Of a DNA stretch of 64,000 nucleotides, positions 14,986 through 24,347 are shown piece after piece. The notes under the pieces are model-generated. The model was not told where the DNA came from. It did not search any database and saw only the letters and a program-made list of their open reading frames with translations. A program made the translations under genes and the position numbers. How positions within the stretch are numbered: position 1 is the stretch's first letter; each line of letters starts with the position of its first letter. Origin of the DNA: JBFXAF01 sp050184585 (lineage in GTDB: Bacteria; Pseudomonadota; Alphaproteobacteria; Rhizobiales; Rhizobiaceae); NCBI GenBank assembly GCA_050184585.1, contig JBFXAF010000002.1, positions 558,001 to 622,000 on the forward strand, given 5' to 3'.

Positions 14986-16542
14986 TTGTCACAAGCCGAC
15001 ATCGAGACGCTCGACGCGGTCGCCGTCAATTCTGCGAGGGTGCGCCAGCCGCTCTATGCCCCGCGCAGGAAGGTCTTCCCCAAGCGCGCCAGCGGCGCCT
15101 TCCGGCGTTTCAAATGGCTGGTCATGGCCGTCACGCTTGGCATTTACTATCTGACGCCCTGGATCCGGTGGGATCGCGGTCCGTACGCACCCGACCAGGC
15201 CGTGCTGGTCGACCTCGCCAATCGCCGCTTCTATTTCTTCTTCATCGAGATCTGGCCGCAGGAGTTCTTCTTCGTCGCCGGCTTGCTCGTGATGGCCGGC
15301 ATCGGGCTGTTCCTCGTCACCTCGACGGTCGGCCGCGCCTGGTGCGGCTACACCTGCCCGCAGACGGTGTGGGTCGACCTCTTTCTCGTCGTCGAACGCG
15401 CGGTCGAGGGCGACCGCAATGCCCGCATCAAGCTCGACCAGGGGCCCTGGTCGGGTCGCAAGGTGGCGCTCAGAACGGTCAAGCACGCCATCTGGCTGTT
15501 GATCGCGGTCGCCACGGGCGGTGCCTGGATCTTCTACTTCGCCGACGCCCCAAGCCTGCTTCGCGATGTCGCCACGGGTCACGCCGCGCCGGTCGCCTAC
15601 ATCACGATCGCGGTGCTGACGGCCACGACCTACACCTTCGGCGGCCTGATGCGCGAACAGGTCTGCACCTACATGTGCCCCTGGCCGCGCATCCAGGCCG
15701 CGATGCTCGACGAGCACTCCCTGACCGTCACCTACAACGACTGGCGCGGCGAGCCGCGCTCGCGCCACGCAAAGAAGGCGGCCGCCGCCGGCCAGGAGGT
15801 GGGCGACTGCGTCGACTGCAACGCCTGCGTGGCCGTCTGCCCCATGGGCATCGACATCCGCGACGGCCAGCAGCTCGAATGCATTACCTGCGCGCTGTGC
15901 ATCGACGCCTGCGCCAGCGTCATGGACAAGCTCGCCAAACCGCGCGGGCTGATCTCCTATGCGACGCTTGCCGACTACAACGCCAACATGGCGCTCGCCA
16001 CGGCCGGTAGCACGAGCCCCGTGACGCCTTCGCGCGTCCGGACTGCGGGCGGCGCCCTGTCCGAGCAGGTCGCGCACTTCCACCTGGGCAAGGTCTTTCG
16101 ACCGCGCACCTTCGTCTACATGGGAGTCTGGTCACTGGTCGGCGTGCTGCTGCTCTACGGCCTGCTGAGCCGCGACCGGCTGGAGGTCAACGTGCTGCAC
16201 GACCGCAATCCGCAATATGTCGAGCTCTCCGACGGCGCAATCCAGAACGGCTACTCGGTCAAGCTGCTCAACATGATCCCCGAGCCGCGCACCATCATCG
16301 TCACGATGCAGGGACTGCGCGGGGCGGAAATGAGGCTGGTCGGGTCGGACCGGCCGCCGGACCGGTCCTTCGCGGTCGACGTCGAGCCGGATCGCCTGAA
16401 GACGCTGAAGATCTACGTTCGCCAGCCCGCCGGAAACATCGCCGGGCCGGCCGAGACCTTCAATTTTGTCGTCGAGGACAAGGCGAGTTTCGAGACCGAC
16501 ACCTACACAGCCACCTTCAACGCCCCGGAGAAAGCGCCATGA
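14986..16542 (+). CDS. ccoG: cbb3 oxidase assembly ferredoxin-like membrane protein CcoG (FixG/RdxA)
   Basis: 518 residues from a TTG at 14986. This start is preferred because GGAG lies 8 bases before it, whereas the upstream in-frame TTG (14911) is inside the FNR box. There are about five membrane helices. The cytoplasmic loop holds two [4Fe-4S] motifs (CVDCNACVAVCPMG and CITCALCIDAC), and CTYMCPWPRIQ is a family signature. A C-terminal Ig-like periplasmic domain follows. CcoG is a cupric reductase that supplies Cu(I) for the oxidase. ccoH starts 4 bases before its stop. Confidence 0.95.
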   Translation: MSQADIETLDAVAVNSARVRQPLYAPRRKVFPKRASGAFRRFKWLVMAVTLGIYYLTPWIRWDRGPYAPDQAVLVDLANRRFYFFFIEIWPQEFFFVAGLLVMAGIGLFLVTSTVGRAWCGYTCPQTVWVDLFLVVERAVEGDRNARIKLDQGPWSGRKVALRTVKHAIWLLIAVATGGAWIFYFADAPSLLRDVATGHAAPVAYITIAVLTATTYTFGGLMREQVCTYMCPWPRIQAAMLDEHSLTVTYNDWRGEPRSRHAKKAAAAGQEVGDCVDCNACVAVCPMGIDIRDGQQLECITCALCIDACASVMDKLAKPRGLISYATLADYNANMALATAGSTSPVTPSRVRTAGGALSEQVAHFHLGKVFRPRTFVYMGVWSLVGVLLLYGLLSRDRLEVNVLHDRNPQYVELSDGAIQNGYSVKLLNMIPEPRTIIVTMQGLRGAEMRLVGSDRPPDRSFAVDVEPDRLKTLKIYVRQPAGNIAGPAETFNFVVEDKASFETDTYTATFNAPEKAP

Positions 16543-17030
16543 AAGCCCGGACGAACGCGGAGTTCACGGGACGGCACATGCTGTTGGCCATGCTGGCCTT
16601 CTTCGGCGTGATCATCGCCGTCAACGTGACCATGGCGACATTGGCGCGGTCGAGCTGGACCGGGTTCGTGGTGCGCAACTCCTATGTCGCGAGTCAGGAA
16701 TTCAACAGCAAGGTGGCGGCGGCTCGAGGCCAGGCGGCGCTCGGCTGGACCGCGAGGGTGACGCTCTCGGGCGGCCGCGTCACCGTCGTCCTCGCCGACG
16801 CGCAGGGATTGCCGGTGACGTCTACGGGCGGCATCGCCACCTTCCACCGGCCGTCGAAGGAAGCGGAAGACCTCACCGTCGTCCTGACGCCCGACGGCGT
16901 GTCCTCGCTGGAGGGGTTCCTGGCGGTTCGGGACGGCGTCTGGGTGCTGGACGCGACGATCGACGCGGGCATGGCGGAGCCGTGGCGTCTGACCCGCCGC
17001 GTCCTCGTGCGCGACGGAGAACTGCGATGA
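16539..17030 (+). CDS. ccoH: cbb3 oxidase assembly protein CcoH (FixH)
   Basis: 163 residues: an N-terminal membrane helix (MLLAMLAFFGVIIAVNVTM) and a periplasmic domain beginning WTGFVVRNSYVASQEFN, the FixH signature. It is needed for assembly of the oxidase alongside CcoI. Its ATG overlaps the ccoG stop (ATGA) and its own stop overlaps the ccoI start, so ccoGHIS is fully coupled. Confidence 0.95.
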   Translation: MKARTNAEFTGRHMLLAMLAFFGVIIAVNVTMATLARSSWTGFVVRNSYVASQEFNSKVAAARGQAALGWTARVTLSGGRVTVVLADAQGLPVTSTGGIATFHRPSKEAEDLTVVLTPDGVSSLEGFLAVRDGVWVLDATIDAGMAEPWRLTRRVLVRDGELR

Positions 17031-19273
17031 GCTGCTGCGCGCCTGGCGCCGAGGCGGCCGTGCAACTCTCGAACGCCGCCGCGCCGTCTTCCGACGAACT
17101 CCTGCTCGGCAGCCGTCCGGTCGGCGGCGGGTTGCTGCAGACGGACCTGTCGGTTCCCGACGTCCACTGCGCGTCCTGCATCGGCGCGATCGAACATGGG
17201 CTGACCCGGCTTGCCGGGGTCGAGGAGGCACGCGTCAACCTGTCGACGCGACGCGTCTCGGTGCGCTGGCGTGGTGACCGGATGCCGCCGCTCGTCGAGA
17301 CGCTGACCGGGCTCGGCTACCCATCGCACCTGTTCGACCGGGGCGACGACCAGCAGGATGGCGTGCTGGCGGAACTCATCCGCGCCGTCGCGGTCTCCGG
17401 CTTCGCCACCGGCAACATCATGCTGCTCTCGGTATCCGTCTGGGCCGGAGCGGAGGCGGCGACTCGAGACCTGTTCCACTTGGTGTCCGCGCTCATCGCC
17501 ATTCCGGCCCTCATGTTCGCGGGGCGTATCTTCTACCGTTCCGCCTGGAGCGCGTTGAGGGTCGGCCGGATGAACATGGATGTTCCCATCGCACTGGGTG
17601 TATCGCTCGCCTACGCGATGAGCCTCTACGAGACCATCAACCACGGCCCGCACGCCTATTTCGACGCGGCCGTCTCCCTGCTGTTCTTCCTGCTGATCGG
17701 CCGCACGCTCGACCATGTCATGCGGGAGAAGGCGCGCACGGCCGTGCGTGGGCTTGCCGCACTGGTGCCCAGGGGCGCCTGGGTCCGGCGGAACGACGGC
17801 GGCCGCGAATACGTTCCGGTCGCCGAGATCCGGCCGGGCATGCGCCTGTCGATCGCCGCCGGCGAGCGCGTCCCGGTCGACGCGCGGGTCGTCGAGGGTT
17901 CCTCGACGCTCGACTGCTCCGTCGTCTCCGGCGAGAGCGCCCCGCAGGCGACCGCGCCAAATGGGAACGTCCGGTCGGGAACGCTCAACCTGACGGCTCC
18001 CCTCCTGGTCGAAGCCACCGCGACGGTGGACGACTCATTTCTGTCCGACATGGTCCGGCTCATGGAGGCGGCGGAAGGTGGACGCGCACGTTATCGCCGC
18101 ATCGCCGACCGGGTGTCGCGGCTCTACGCGCCTGTCGTCCATCTGACGGCGCTGCTCACGATGGTCGGCTGGGTCGTGGCGACCGGCGACTGGCATCGCG
18201 CCATCACCATCGCCATCGCCGTGCTCATCATCACCTGCCCCTGCGCGCTCGGGCTCGCCGTGCCGATCGTGCAGGTCGTGGCGGCGCGACGCCTGTTCGA
18301 GAAAGGCGTGATGGTGAAGGACGGATCAGCCATGGAGCGCCTCGCGGAAATCGACACGGCGCTCTTCGACAAGACGGGCACGCTCACGCTCGGTCGGCCC
18401 CGCCTCGTCCACGACGTCGCGGCGACGGGCCGCGCGGCCGCGATGGCGGGTTCGCTGGCGTCCCAGTCCAGACACCCGCTCTCGCTGGCGATCGCGACGA
18501 GGTTCGCGCCCGGACCTGACGAATTCCGGTTCGAGCAGGTGGAGGAACATGCGGGGCTCGGAATCGAGGGCCGTTTGGCTGGGCGGCTCTACCGGCTCGG
18601 CCGTGGCGAATGGGCCGGCGGCGGTTCGCTCGAGCGGACCGGCGCGGTCTTCTCCGAGGACGGTCGTGTCCTCGCGACGTTCGACGTCGAGGACATCCCG
18701 AGGCCAGGCGCGCGGGCGGCGCTGCACGCGCTCAGGCAAGCATGCATCGCCACGGAGATCGTGTCGGGCGATTCGCTCGCGGCGGTCACGGCGACCGCAT
18801 CGGCGCTCGGCGTGCAGGTCTACCGCGGCGCGATGCTCCCTACCGCGAAGCTCGCCCGCATCGATGAACTCACAGCCGAAGGCAGGCTCGTTCTGATGGT
18901 CGGCGACGGCCTCAACGACGCGCCTGCGCTTGCAGCAGCCCATGTTTCGATGGCGCCCGCCACCGCTGCCGACATCGGCCGGAACGCGGCCGACTTCGTC
19001 TTCCTGGGCGAAAGCCTCGACGCGGTACCCTTCGCGCTCGACATATCCCGGGGTGCTGGGCGGCTCATCCGCCAGAACCTGAGTTTGGCGATTGCCTACA
19101 ATACGGTTGCCGTGCCGATCGCGATGTTCGGGTACGTCACACCGCTGATCGCGGCCATCGCGATGTCTCTCTCATCGGTCGTCGTCATCGCCAATGCCCT
19201 CAGGCTGCGAGCCCGGGGCGCCACAGGCACCGGGGAGGGAGCCCCGCTCGTCCAGGCGAACCCTGCTCGATGA
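17027..19273 (+). CDS. ccoI: Copper-exporting P1B-type ATPase for cbb3 assembly (CcoI/FixI)
   Basis: 748 residues from the ATG at 17027. An HMA domain has CASC at residues 48-51, and a CC pair sits at residues 3-4. About eight membrane helices include the metal-binding CPC (TCPCALGLAVP, about residue 402). The phosphorylation motif DKTGT is near residue 447 and GDGLNDAPAL lies near the C-terminus. CcoI moves Cu(I) to the periplasmic side for insertion into CcoN. It is the CopA2 type, distinct from detoxifying CopA. The start overlaps the ccoH stop and the stop overlaps the ccoS start. Confidence 0.97.
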   Translation: MSCCAPGAEAAVQLSNAAAPSSDELLLGSRPVGGGLLQTDLSVPDVHCASCIGAIEHGLTRLAGVEEARVNLSTRRVSVRWRGDRMPPLVETLTGLGYPSHLFDRGDDQQDGVLAELIRAVAVSGFATGNIMLLSVSVWAGAEAATRDLFHLVSALIAIPALMFAGRIFYRSAWSALRVGRMNMDVPIALGVSLAYAMSLYETINHGPHAYFDAAVSLLFFLLIGRTLDHVMREKARTAVRGLAALVPRGAWVRRNDGGREYVPVAEIRPGMRLSIAAGERVPVDARVVEGSSTLDCSVVSGESAPQATAPNGNVRSGTLNLTAPLLVEATATVDDSFLSDMVRLMEAAEGGRARYRRIADRVSRLYAPVVHLTALLTMVGWVVATGDWHRAITIAIAVLIITCPCALGLAVPIVQVVAARRLFEKGVMVKDGSAMERLAEIDTALFDKTGTLTLGRPRLVHDVAATGRAAAMAGSLASQSRHPLSLAIATRFAPGPDEFRFEQVEEHAGLGIEGRLAGRLYRLGRGEWAGGGSLERTGAVFSEDGRVLATFDVEDIPRPGARAALHALRQACIATEIVSGDSLAAVTATASALGVQVYRGAMLPTAKLARIDELTAEGRLVLMVGDGLNDAPALAAAHVSMAPATAADIGRNAADFVFLGESLDAVPFALDISRGAGRLIRQNLSLAIAYNTVAVPIAMFGYVTPLIAAIAMSLSSVVVIANALRLRARGATGTGEGAPLVQANPAR

Positions 19274-19413
19274 CCACGCTCACCTATCTCATTCCCATCG
19301 CACTCTTCCTCGGTGCGCTCGGATTGGGTGCGTTCATCTGGGCGCTGCGAAGCGGCCAGTACGACGATCCGGACGGCGCGGCGGCCCGGATCCTGATCGA
19401 CGACGAAGAGTAA
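19270..19413 (+). CDS. ccoS: cbb3 oxidase maturation protein CcoS
   Basis: A 47-residue protein beginning MTTLTYLIPIALFLGAL, with one membrane helix and the family's FIWALRSGQYDDPDG motif, ending at a TAA at 19411-19413. Its ATG overlaps the ccoI TGA (ATGA). CcoS is needed for cofactor insertion into the oxidase. It closes the operon and the microaerobic island. Confidence 0.93.
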   Translation: MTTLTYLIPIALFLGALGLGAFIWALRSGQYDDPDGAAARILIDDEE

Positions 19414-19506
19414 CGCCGGTAACGATGATCAGGAAAAAAGTGGACAGTCGCTGCAAAAACGGCCATCGGCATGGCCCCAGCCCTGATTGTTTCCCGACCG
19501 CATACG

Positions 19507-20250
19507 ATGCCGACAGACCCACAGCCCGATATCTCCATCGTGATCCCGGCCAAGGACGAGGTAGAGAACCTGCCCGGCCTCATCGAGGAAATTCACGCGG
19601 CGCTCGCCGGGCTCGACTATGAGGTCATCGTGGTCGACGATGGGTCCGGCGACGGCTCCGACCGGATGCTCGCCGCCCGGATCGAGGCGGATCCGCGCCT
19701 GCGCACCTTCCGGCACCCGAAGTCGCTCGGCCAGAGCAGCAGCGTCTACAGCGGCACGCGCCTTGCCCGCGCGCCGATCATCATGACGCTCGACGGCGAC
19801 GGACAGGACGACCCGAAATTCCTGCCGAGCCTGCTGCCGCCATTCGCCGACCCGGCGGTCGGACTGGTCGCGGGCCAGCGGGTCAACCGCCGCGATTCGT
19901 GGAAGAAGCGCTGGGGGTCGAAGATCGCCAACGCGGTGCGCGGCTGGTTCCTCGGCGACAACACGCGCGACACCGGCTGCGGACTCAAGGCCTTCCGCCG
20001 CGATGCTTTCCTCGACCTGCCCTTCTTCTCGACCATGCACCGCTTCCTGCCGGCGATCTTCATCTCCGACGGCTGGACGATCGCCCATGTCGACGTGGTC
20101 AACCGCCCGCGCCTGCATGGAACCTCGAAATACGGCATCGTCGACCGCCTGTTCGCCGGCCTGCTCGACCTGTTCGGCGTCTGGTGGATACGCCGCAGGC
20201 GGCAGCGCAATCCGATGCCCCTGCTGCGTGACGCCAGGAAGCCGGACTGA
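19507..20250 (+). CDS. Glycosyltransferase family 2, dolichol/polyprenyl-phosphate mannosyltransferase-like
   Basis: 247 residues from the ATG at 19507. The GT-A fold is shown by SIVIPAKDEVENLPGL, the nucleotide-binding VDDGSGDGS and the metal-binding LDGDGQDDP. There are no C-terminal membrane helices, so this is the short DPM1-like form that moves a sugar onto a polyprenyl phosphate at the cytoplasmic membrane. An in-frame codon at 19471 would add 12 residues, but MPTDPQPDISIVIP is the natural beginning. It stands before the sugar nucleotide genes, from which paired palindromic repeats separate it. The donor is probably GDP- or UDP-sugar; which one is not clear. Confidence 0.87.
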   Translation: MPTDPQPDISIVIPAKDEVENLPGLIEEIHAALAGLDYEVIVVDDGSGDGSDRMLAARIEADPRLRTFRHPKSLGQSSSVYSGTRLARAPIIMTLDGDGQDDPKFLPSLLPPFADPAVGLVAGQRVNRRDSWKKRWGSKIANAVRGWFLGDNTRDTGCGLKAFRRDAFLDLPFFSTMHRFLPAIFISDGWTIAHVDVVNRPRLHGTSKYGIVDRLFAGLLDLFGVWWIRRRRQRNPMPLLRDARKPD

Positions 20251-20287
20251 GGCGTGGCGAGGCGATTGTGATCCACGCGCGGACAGG

Positions 20288-20364
20288 CTAGTGGTCCGAT
20301 TCCGACATTCGCAACCGCTCGCATCAAGAGCCAGAGCGAATGTCGGAATCAAAAGGACCACTAG
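20288..20364. repeat. 77-base palindromic repeat, copy 1 of a tandem pair
   Basis: The left arm 20288-20312 (CTAGTGGTCC then GATTCCGACATTCGC) pairs with the right arm 20336-20364, which ends GGACCACTAG. The right arm carries four extra bases (AAAA), a bulge in the stem. The loop is about 23 bases. The termini CTAGTGG/CCACTAG are shared with the next element, 13 bases away. It resembles the extragenic palindromes and MITE-like units common in Rhizobiales. Confidence 0.8.
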
Positions 20365-20377
20365 CAACTAATTGATT

Positions 20378-20456
20378 CTAGTGGAGATTTTGAGTTTGAC
20401 ATTTGAGCGGTAGCTCTGCATCAGACGGGACTCAAATGTCAAATTCGCTCCACTAG
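20378..20456. repeat. 79-base palindromic repeat, copy 2 of a tandem pair
   Basis: The left arm 20378-20407 begins CTAGTGGAG and ends TTTGACATTTGAG. The right arm 20431-20456 is its complement (CTCAAATGTCAAA ... CTCCACTAG) except for a central mismatch of 8 against 4 bases. It has the same outer heptamer and an inner GACATT like copy 1, but a different mid-stem, so the two are diverged members of one family. It ends 32 bases before the ugd start. Confidence 0.8.
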
Positions 20457-20488
20457 ACGCGACCGCAAACGTCCTCGGAGACCGCCTG

Positions 20489-21811
20489 ATGCGTATCGCC
20501 GTCGTCGGCGCCGGCTATGTCGGCCTTGTCAGCGGAGCCTGCTTCGCCGATTTCGGCCATGCCGTGACCTGCGTCGACAGGGACCCGTCGCGGATCGAGC
20601 GCCTGTCGCGCAACGAGATGCCGATCTACGAGCCGGGGCTCGGTGAGATCGTGGCCAACAACCGCCGCGCGGGGCGGCTCGCCTTCACCACCGACCTGGC
20701 GCCGGCCGTGCGGGACGCGGACGTGGTCTTCATCGCCGTCGGCACGCCGTCGCGGCGCGGCGACGGCCATGCCGACTTGACCTATGTGCACCAGGCGGCG
20801 CGCGAGGTGGCGGCGGCGCTCGATGGCTATACCGTCGTGGCGATCAAGTCGACGGTGCCGGTCGGGACTGGAGACGCGGTCGAGAAGATCATCCGCGAGA
20901 CCCGGCCTGGAGCCGATTTCTGTGTGGTCTCGAACCCGGAGTTCCTGCGCGAGGGCGCGGCCATCGCCGACTTCAAGCGGCCGGACCGCATCGTGATCGG
21001 CCTGGAGGATGAGCGCGCGCGGCCCGTGATGACCGACGTCTACCGACCGCTCTATCTCAATCAGGCGCCGCTGCTCTTCGTGTCGCGCCGGACCTCGGAA
21101 CTGATCAAATACGCGGCCAATAGCTTCCTCGCCATGAAGATCGCCTTCATCAACGAGGTTGCCGACCTCAGCGAATCCGTGGGCGCGAACGTGCAGGACG
21201 TCGCCCGCGGCATAGGCCTCGACAACCGCATAGGATCGAAGTTCCTCAACGCCGGGCCGGGCTTCGGGGGCTCGTGTTTTCCGAAGGACCTCAACGCCCT
21301 CGCCGTAACCGCCCGGCAGGCGGGAAGCCCGATCAGGCTGGTCGAGACGACGATCGCGCTCAACGACGCGCGCAAGCTCGCCATGACCGACCGCATCGTG
21401 GCCGCCTGCGGCGGGTCGGCGGCCGGCAAGACGGTGGCGCTGCTCGGGCTGACCTTCAAGCCGAACACGGACGACATCCGCGAGGCGCCGGCGATCGCCA
21501 TCGCCGGTGGATTGCTGGCGGCGGGAGCGACGGTGCGCGCCTATGACCCGCAGGGCATGGATGCCGCGCGCGCCGAACTGGCGGACGTACACTACGCCAG
21601 CGATCCCTACGACGCGGCAGCGGGCGCGCATGTGCTGGTCATCGTCACGGAATGGGACGAGTTCCGCGCGCTGGACCTCGAAAAGGTCGGCGCGGCGATG
21701 GCGGCGCGCTCGATCGTCGACATGCGCAACATCTACCGTGCACCCGAGGTGACGCGTCTCGGCTTCGCCTATTCGAGCATCGGCCGGCCCACGACCGCCG
21801 GCGCGGCCTGA
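20489..21811 (+). CDS. ugd: UDP-glucose 6-dehydrogenase
   Basis: 440 residues. The NAD-binding start is MRIAVVGAGYVGLVSGACF, and the catalytic cysteine lies in GPGFGGSCFPKDLNAL. LTFKPNTDDIREAPA marks the C-terminal UDP-binding domain. It oxidises UDP-glucose twice to UDP-glucuronate. The next gene, 7 bases downstream, is the UDP-glucuronate epimerase, so the pair yields UDP-GlcA and UDP-GalA for acidic polysaccharides and LPS core (the RkpK/LpsL pair of rhizobia). Confidence 0.96.
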   Translation: MRIAVVGAGYVGLVSGACFADFGHAVTCVDRDPSRIERLSRNEMPIYEPGLGEIVANNRRAGRLAFTTDLAPAVRDADVVFIAVGTPSRRGDGHADLTYVHQAAREVAAALDGYTVVAIKSTVPVGTGDAVEKIIRETRPGADFCVVSNPEFLREGAAIADFKRPDRIVIGLEDERARPVMTDVYRPLYLNQAPLLFVSRRTSELIKYAANSFLAMKIAFINEVADLSESVGANVQDVARGIGLDNRIGSKFLNAGPGFGGSCFPKDLNALAVTARQAGSPIRLVETTIALNDARKLAMTDRIVAACGGSAAGKTVALLGLTFKPNTDDIREAPAIAIAGGLLAAGATVRAYDPQGMDAARAELADVHYASDPYDAAAGAHVLVIVTEWDEFRALDLEKVGAAMAARSIVDMRNIYRAPEVTRLGFAYSSIGRPTTAGAA

Positions 21812-21818
21812 TAGCCCC

Positions 21819-22835
21819 ATGCGCATCTTCGTGACCGGCAGCGCGGGCTTCATCGGTTTCCATGTCGCGCGCCGGCTGCTGGCCGACGGGCACGCGGTGA
21901 CCGGGTTTGACGCGATGTCCGAATATTACGACGTCGGCCTGAAGCAGCGCCGTCACGAACGTCTCGAGAGATCCCCCGCCTTTACCGCGCATGTCGCATT
22001 TCTGGAAGACCAGGTGGCGCTGTCCGAAGCGATCGACCATTGTCGCCCGGACGTCATCATCCACCTTGCCGCCCAGGCCGGCGTTCGCTACAGCCTCGAA
22101 AACCCGCGTGCCTATGTGGACGCGAACCTGGTCGGCGCCTTCAATCTGCTGGAAGCGTCACGGCATGCGGCGCCTAACCATCTGCTGATGGCCTCCACCA
22201 GTTCGGTCTACGGCGCCAACGAGACGCTTCCCTTTGCGGAAACCGACCGGGCCGACTGGCCCACGACCCTCTATGCCGCGACCAAGAAGGCCGGCGAGGC
22301 GATGGCGCACACCTATGCGCATCTGTGGTCGATGCCGACCACCTGTTTCCGGTTCTTCACGGTCTATGGACCGTGGGGACGGCCGGACATGGCCTACTTC
22401 CGCTTCGTCCGCGCGATCGAACGGGGCGAGCCGATCGACGTCTACGGAGAAGGCCGCATGAAACGCGACTTCACCTACATCGACGATCTGGTCGAGGCGG
22501 TGGTCAGGCTCATCCCCCGGCCGCCTGCCATTGGCAGACCGGTTCCGGCCGGGCAGGCTGTCGATTCCCTGTCGCCCGCGGCCCCCTGGCGGGTGGTGAA
22601 CATCGGTGGCGGGGAACCGGTCGGCCTGGACGACTTCATTGCCGCCATCGAGGCCGCGCTCGGCACGAAGGCCATCCGGCGCCTGCTGCCCATGCAGCCC
22701 GGCGAGGTTCACGCCACGGAGTCGGATGCGCGGCTGCTCAAGGCGCTCACGGGCTTCACCCCGTCGACGCCGCTGTCGGAGGGCGTTAAATCCTTCGTCG
22801 AGTGGTACCGCAGCGACTATGCCAACCATTCCTAG
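21819..22835 (+). CDS. lpsL: UDP-glucuronate 4-epimerase (LpsL-like)
   Basis: 338 residues of the extended short-chain dehydrogenase family. The NAD loop is TGSAGFIGFHV, the catalytic serine/threonine lies in STSSVYGAN and the YAATKK stretch supplies Tyr and Lys. AQAGVRYSLENP and FFTVYGPWGRPDMA are characteristic of UDP-GlcA epimerases that make UDP-galacturonate. It follows ugd by 7 bases, which fits the substrate. A GalE or dTDP-glucose dehydratase role is less likely given these motifs. Confidence 0.92.
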   Translation: MRIFVTGSAGFIGFHVARRLLADGHAVTGFDAMSEYYDVGLKQRRHERLERSPAFTAHVAFLEDQVALSEAIDHCRPDVIIHLAAQAGVRYSLENPRAYVDANLVGAFNLLEASRHAAPNHLLMASTSSVYGANETLPFAETDRADWPTTLYAATKKAGEAMAHTYAHLWSMPTTCFRFFTVYGPWGRPDMAYFRFVRAIERGEPIDVYGEGRMKRDFTYIDDLVEAVVRLIPRPPAIGRPVPAGQAVDSLSPAAPWRVVNIGGGEPVGLDDFIAAIEAALGTKAIRRLLPMQPGEVHATESDARLLKALTGFTPSTPLSEGVKSFVEWYRSDYANHS

Positions 22836-22916
22836 ACGATTGCGTGACAGGATGGATCCAATCGCCCCGGCCATTGCCTGCCGGGATCGCAACGACGAGA
22901 CGAGGGTCCCGCGACC

Positions 22917-24347
22917 GTGACGACGACCGCGATCATCACGCCGATCATCCTGTGCGGCGGCAAGGGCACGAGGCTCTGGCCAATGTCGCGTTCTGCGCGA
23001 CCCAAGCAGTTCCTGAAACTGATGAGCGACTGGAGCCAGTACCAGAAGACGCTGCTCCGCGTCGCCGATCCGTCGCTCTACGCGCCACCGGTCGTCATCA
23101 CCAACGCCGAGTACCGCTTCCTCGTGGCGGAGCAGGCGGAGGAGGCTGGCGTCAAGCTGGCGGGCGTGCTGCTCGAGCCGATGCCGCGCAACACGACCGC
23201 GGCGATCGCCGCGGGCGTCATCTTCGCGTCGGCGGATGGCGGCGAGCGGCTGGTGCACATCCTCCCCTCCGACCATGAGATCGTGGTCGATGATGCCTAT
23301 CGCGACGCGGTGCGGGCGGCGGCCGCGGCGGCGGCCGCTGGCGGGCTGGTCACCTTCGGCATCACGCCGAGCGAACCGGCGACCGGGTTCGGCTACATCC
23401 GCGCCGGCGCGCCCGCCGGCGAGGGCGCGCTTGAGGTCGACCGGTTCGTCGAGAAGCCGGACCGTGCACGCGCCGAGGAGATGATCGCCGCCGGAAACCA
23501 CTACTGGAACTCCGGCATGTTCCTGTTCTCGACGTCGGTGTTCCTCGCGGAGTGCCGCACGTTCGTTCCCGCCGTGGTCGAGGCCGTAGGGGAGGCCGTG
23601 AAGAAAGCGGCGCGCGACCTCGACTTCATCCGCCTCGACGAAGAGGCGTTCGCCGCGTCGCCGGACATTTCCGTCGACTATGCGATCTTCGAGAAGACCA
23701 CGCTCGCCCGCGTGGTCCCGACGCCGATCAGATGGTCCGACCTCGGAAGCTGGGACGCGGTGTGGGAAGCGGGTGCGCCCGACGCCGCGGGCAATGTCGC
23801 CCGAGGACCGGCGACCGTCCGCAACGCCGCCAACACGCTGGTCATCTCCGACCGCCTGCACGTCGCGCTCACCGATCTGGACGACGTGGCCGTGATCGCC
23901 ACGGAGGACGCGGTGCTTGTCGGTCGGCTCTCCAAGGCGCAGGAGGTGGGTGGCATCGTCAAGGCTCTGCAGGCGAACGCAGCGACCCGCGAACTGACCG
24001 AGACGCATCGCACGTCCTATCGCCCGTGGGGCGGCTACTCCTCACTGGCGACCGGCGAGCGTTTCCAGGTCAAGCGCCTGTTCGTCAAGCCCGGCAAGCG
24101 GCTGAGCCTGCAGAAACACCACCACCGCGCGGAACACTGGGTCGTCGTGCGCGGTATCGCCGAGGTGGTCGTTGGCGACGAGACGAAGACCGTCAACGAG
24201 AACGAGAGCGTCTACATCCCGCTGGGCGCCGTCCACCGCCTCGCCAATCCCGGCAAGATCCTGCTGGAGGTCATCGAGGTGCAATCCGGCAGCTATCTTG
24301 GCGAGGACGACATCGTGCGCCTGGACGACGAGTTCGGCCGCAAATAG
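22917..24347 (+). CDS. manC: Mannose-1-phosphate guanylyltransferase / mannose-6-phosphate isomerase (bifunctional)
   Basis: 476 residues from a GTG at 22917 with GAGGG upstream. The nucleotidyltransferase signature is ILCGGKGTRLWPMSR. The C-terminal cupin domain holds the isomerase site (GKRLSLQKHHHRAEHW and the QSGSYLGEDDIVRL end). It makes GDP-mannose from mannose-1-P and can interconvert mannose-6-P and fructose-6-P. GDP-mannose feeds Gmd at 25321-26304. Its stop codon abuts that of the reductase on the other strand (24347/24348). Confidence 0.95.
   Translation: MTTTAIITPIILCGGKGTRLWPMSRSARPKQFLKLMSDWSQYQKTLLRVADPSLYAPPVVITNAEYRFLVAEQAEEAGVKLAGVLLEPMPRNTTAAIAAGVIFASADGGERLVHILPSDHEIVVDDAYRDAVRAAAAAAAAGGLVTFGITPSEPATGFGYIRAGAPAGEGALEVDRFVEKPDRARAEEMIAAGNHYWNSGMFLFSTSVFLAECRTFVPAVVEAVGEAVKKAARDLDFIRLDEEAFAASPDISVDYAIFEKTTLARVVPTPIRWSDLGSWDAVWEAGAPDAAGNVARGPATVRNAANTLVISDRLHVALTDLDDVAVIATEDAVLVGRLSKAQEVGGIVKALQANAATRELTETHRTSYRPWGGYSSLATGERFQVKRLFVKPGKRLSLQKHHHRAEHWVVVRGIAEVVVGDETKTVNENESVYIPLGAVHRLANPGKILLEVIEVQSGSYLGEDDIVRLDDEFGRK

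Noticed and set aside
20288..20456. A CRISPR-like array
   Set aside because: There are only two units, each a palindrome with a different stem, separated by 13 bases; no constant repeat with regular spacers and no cas gene is present.
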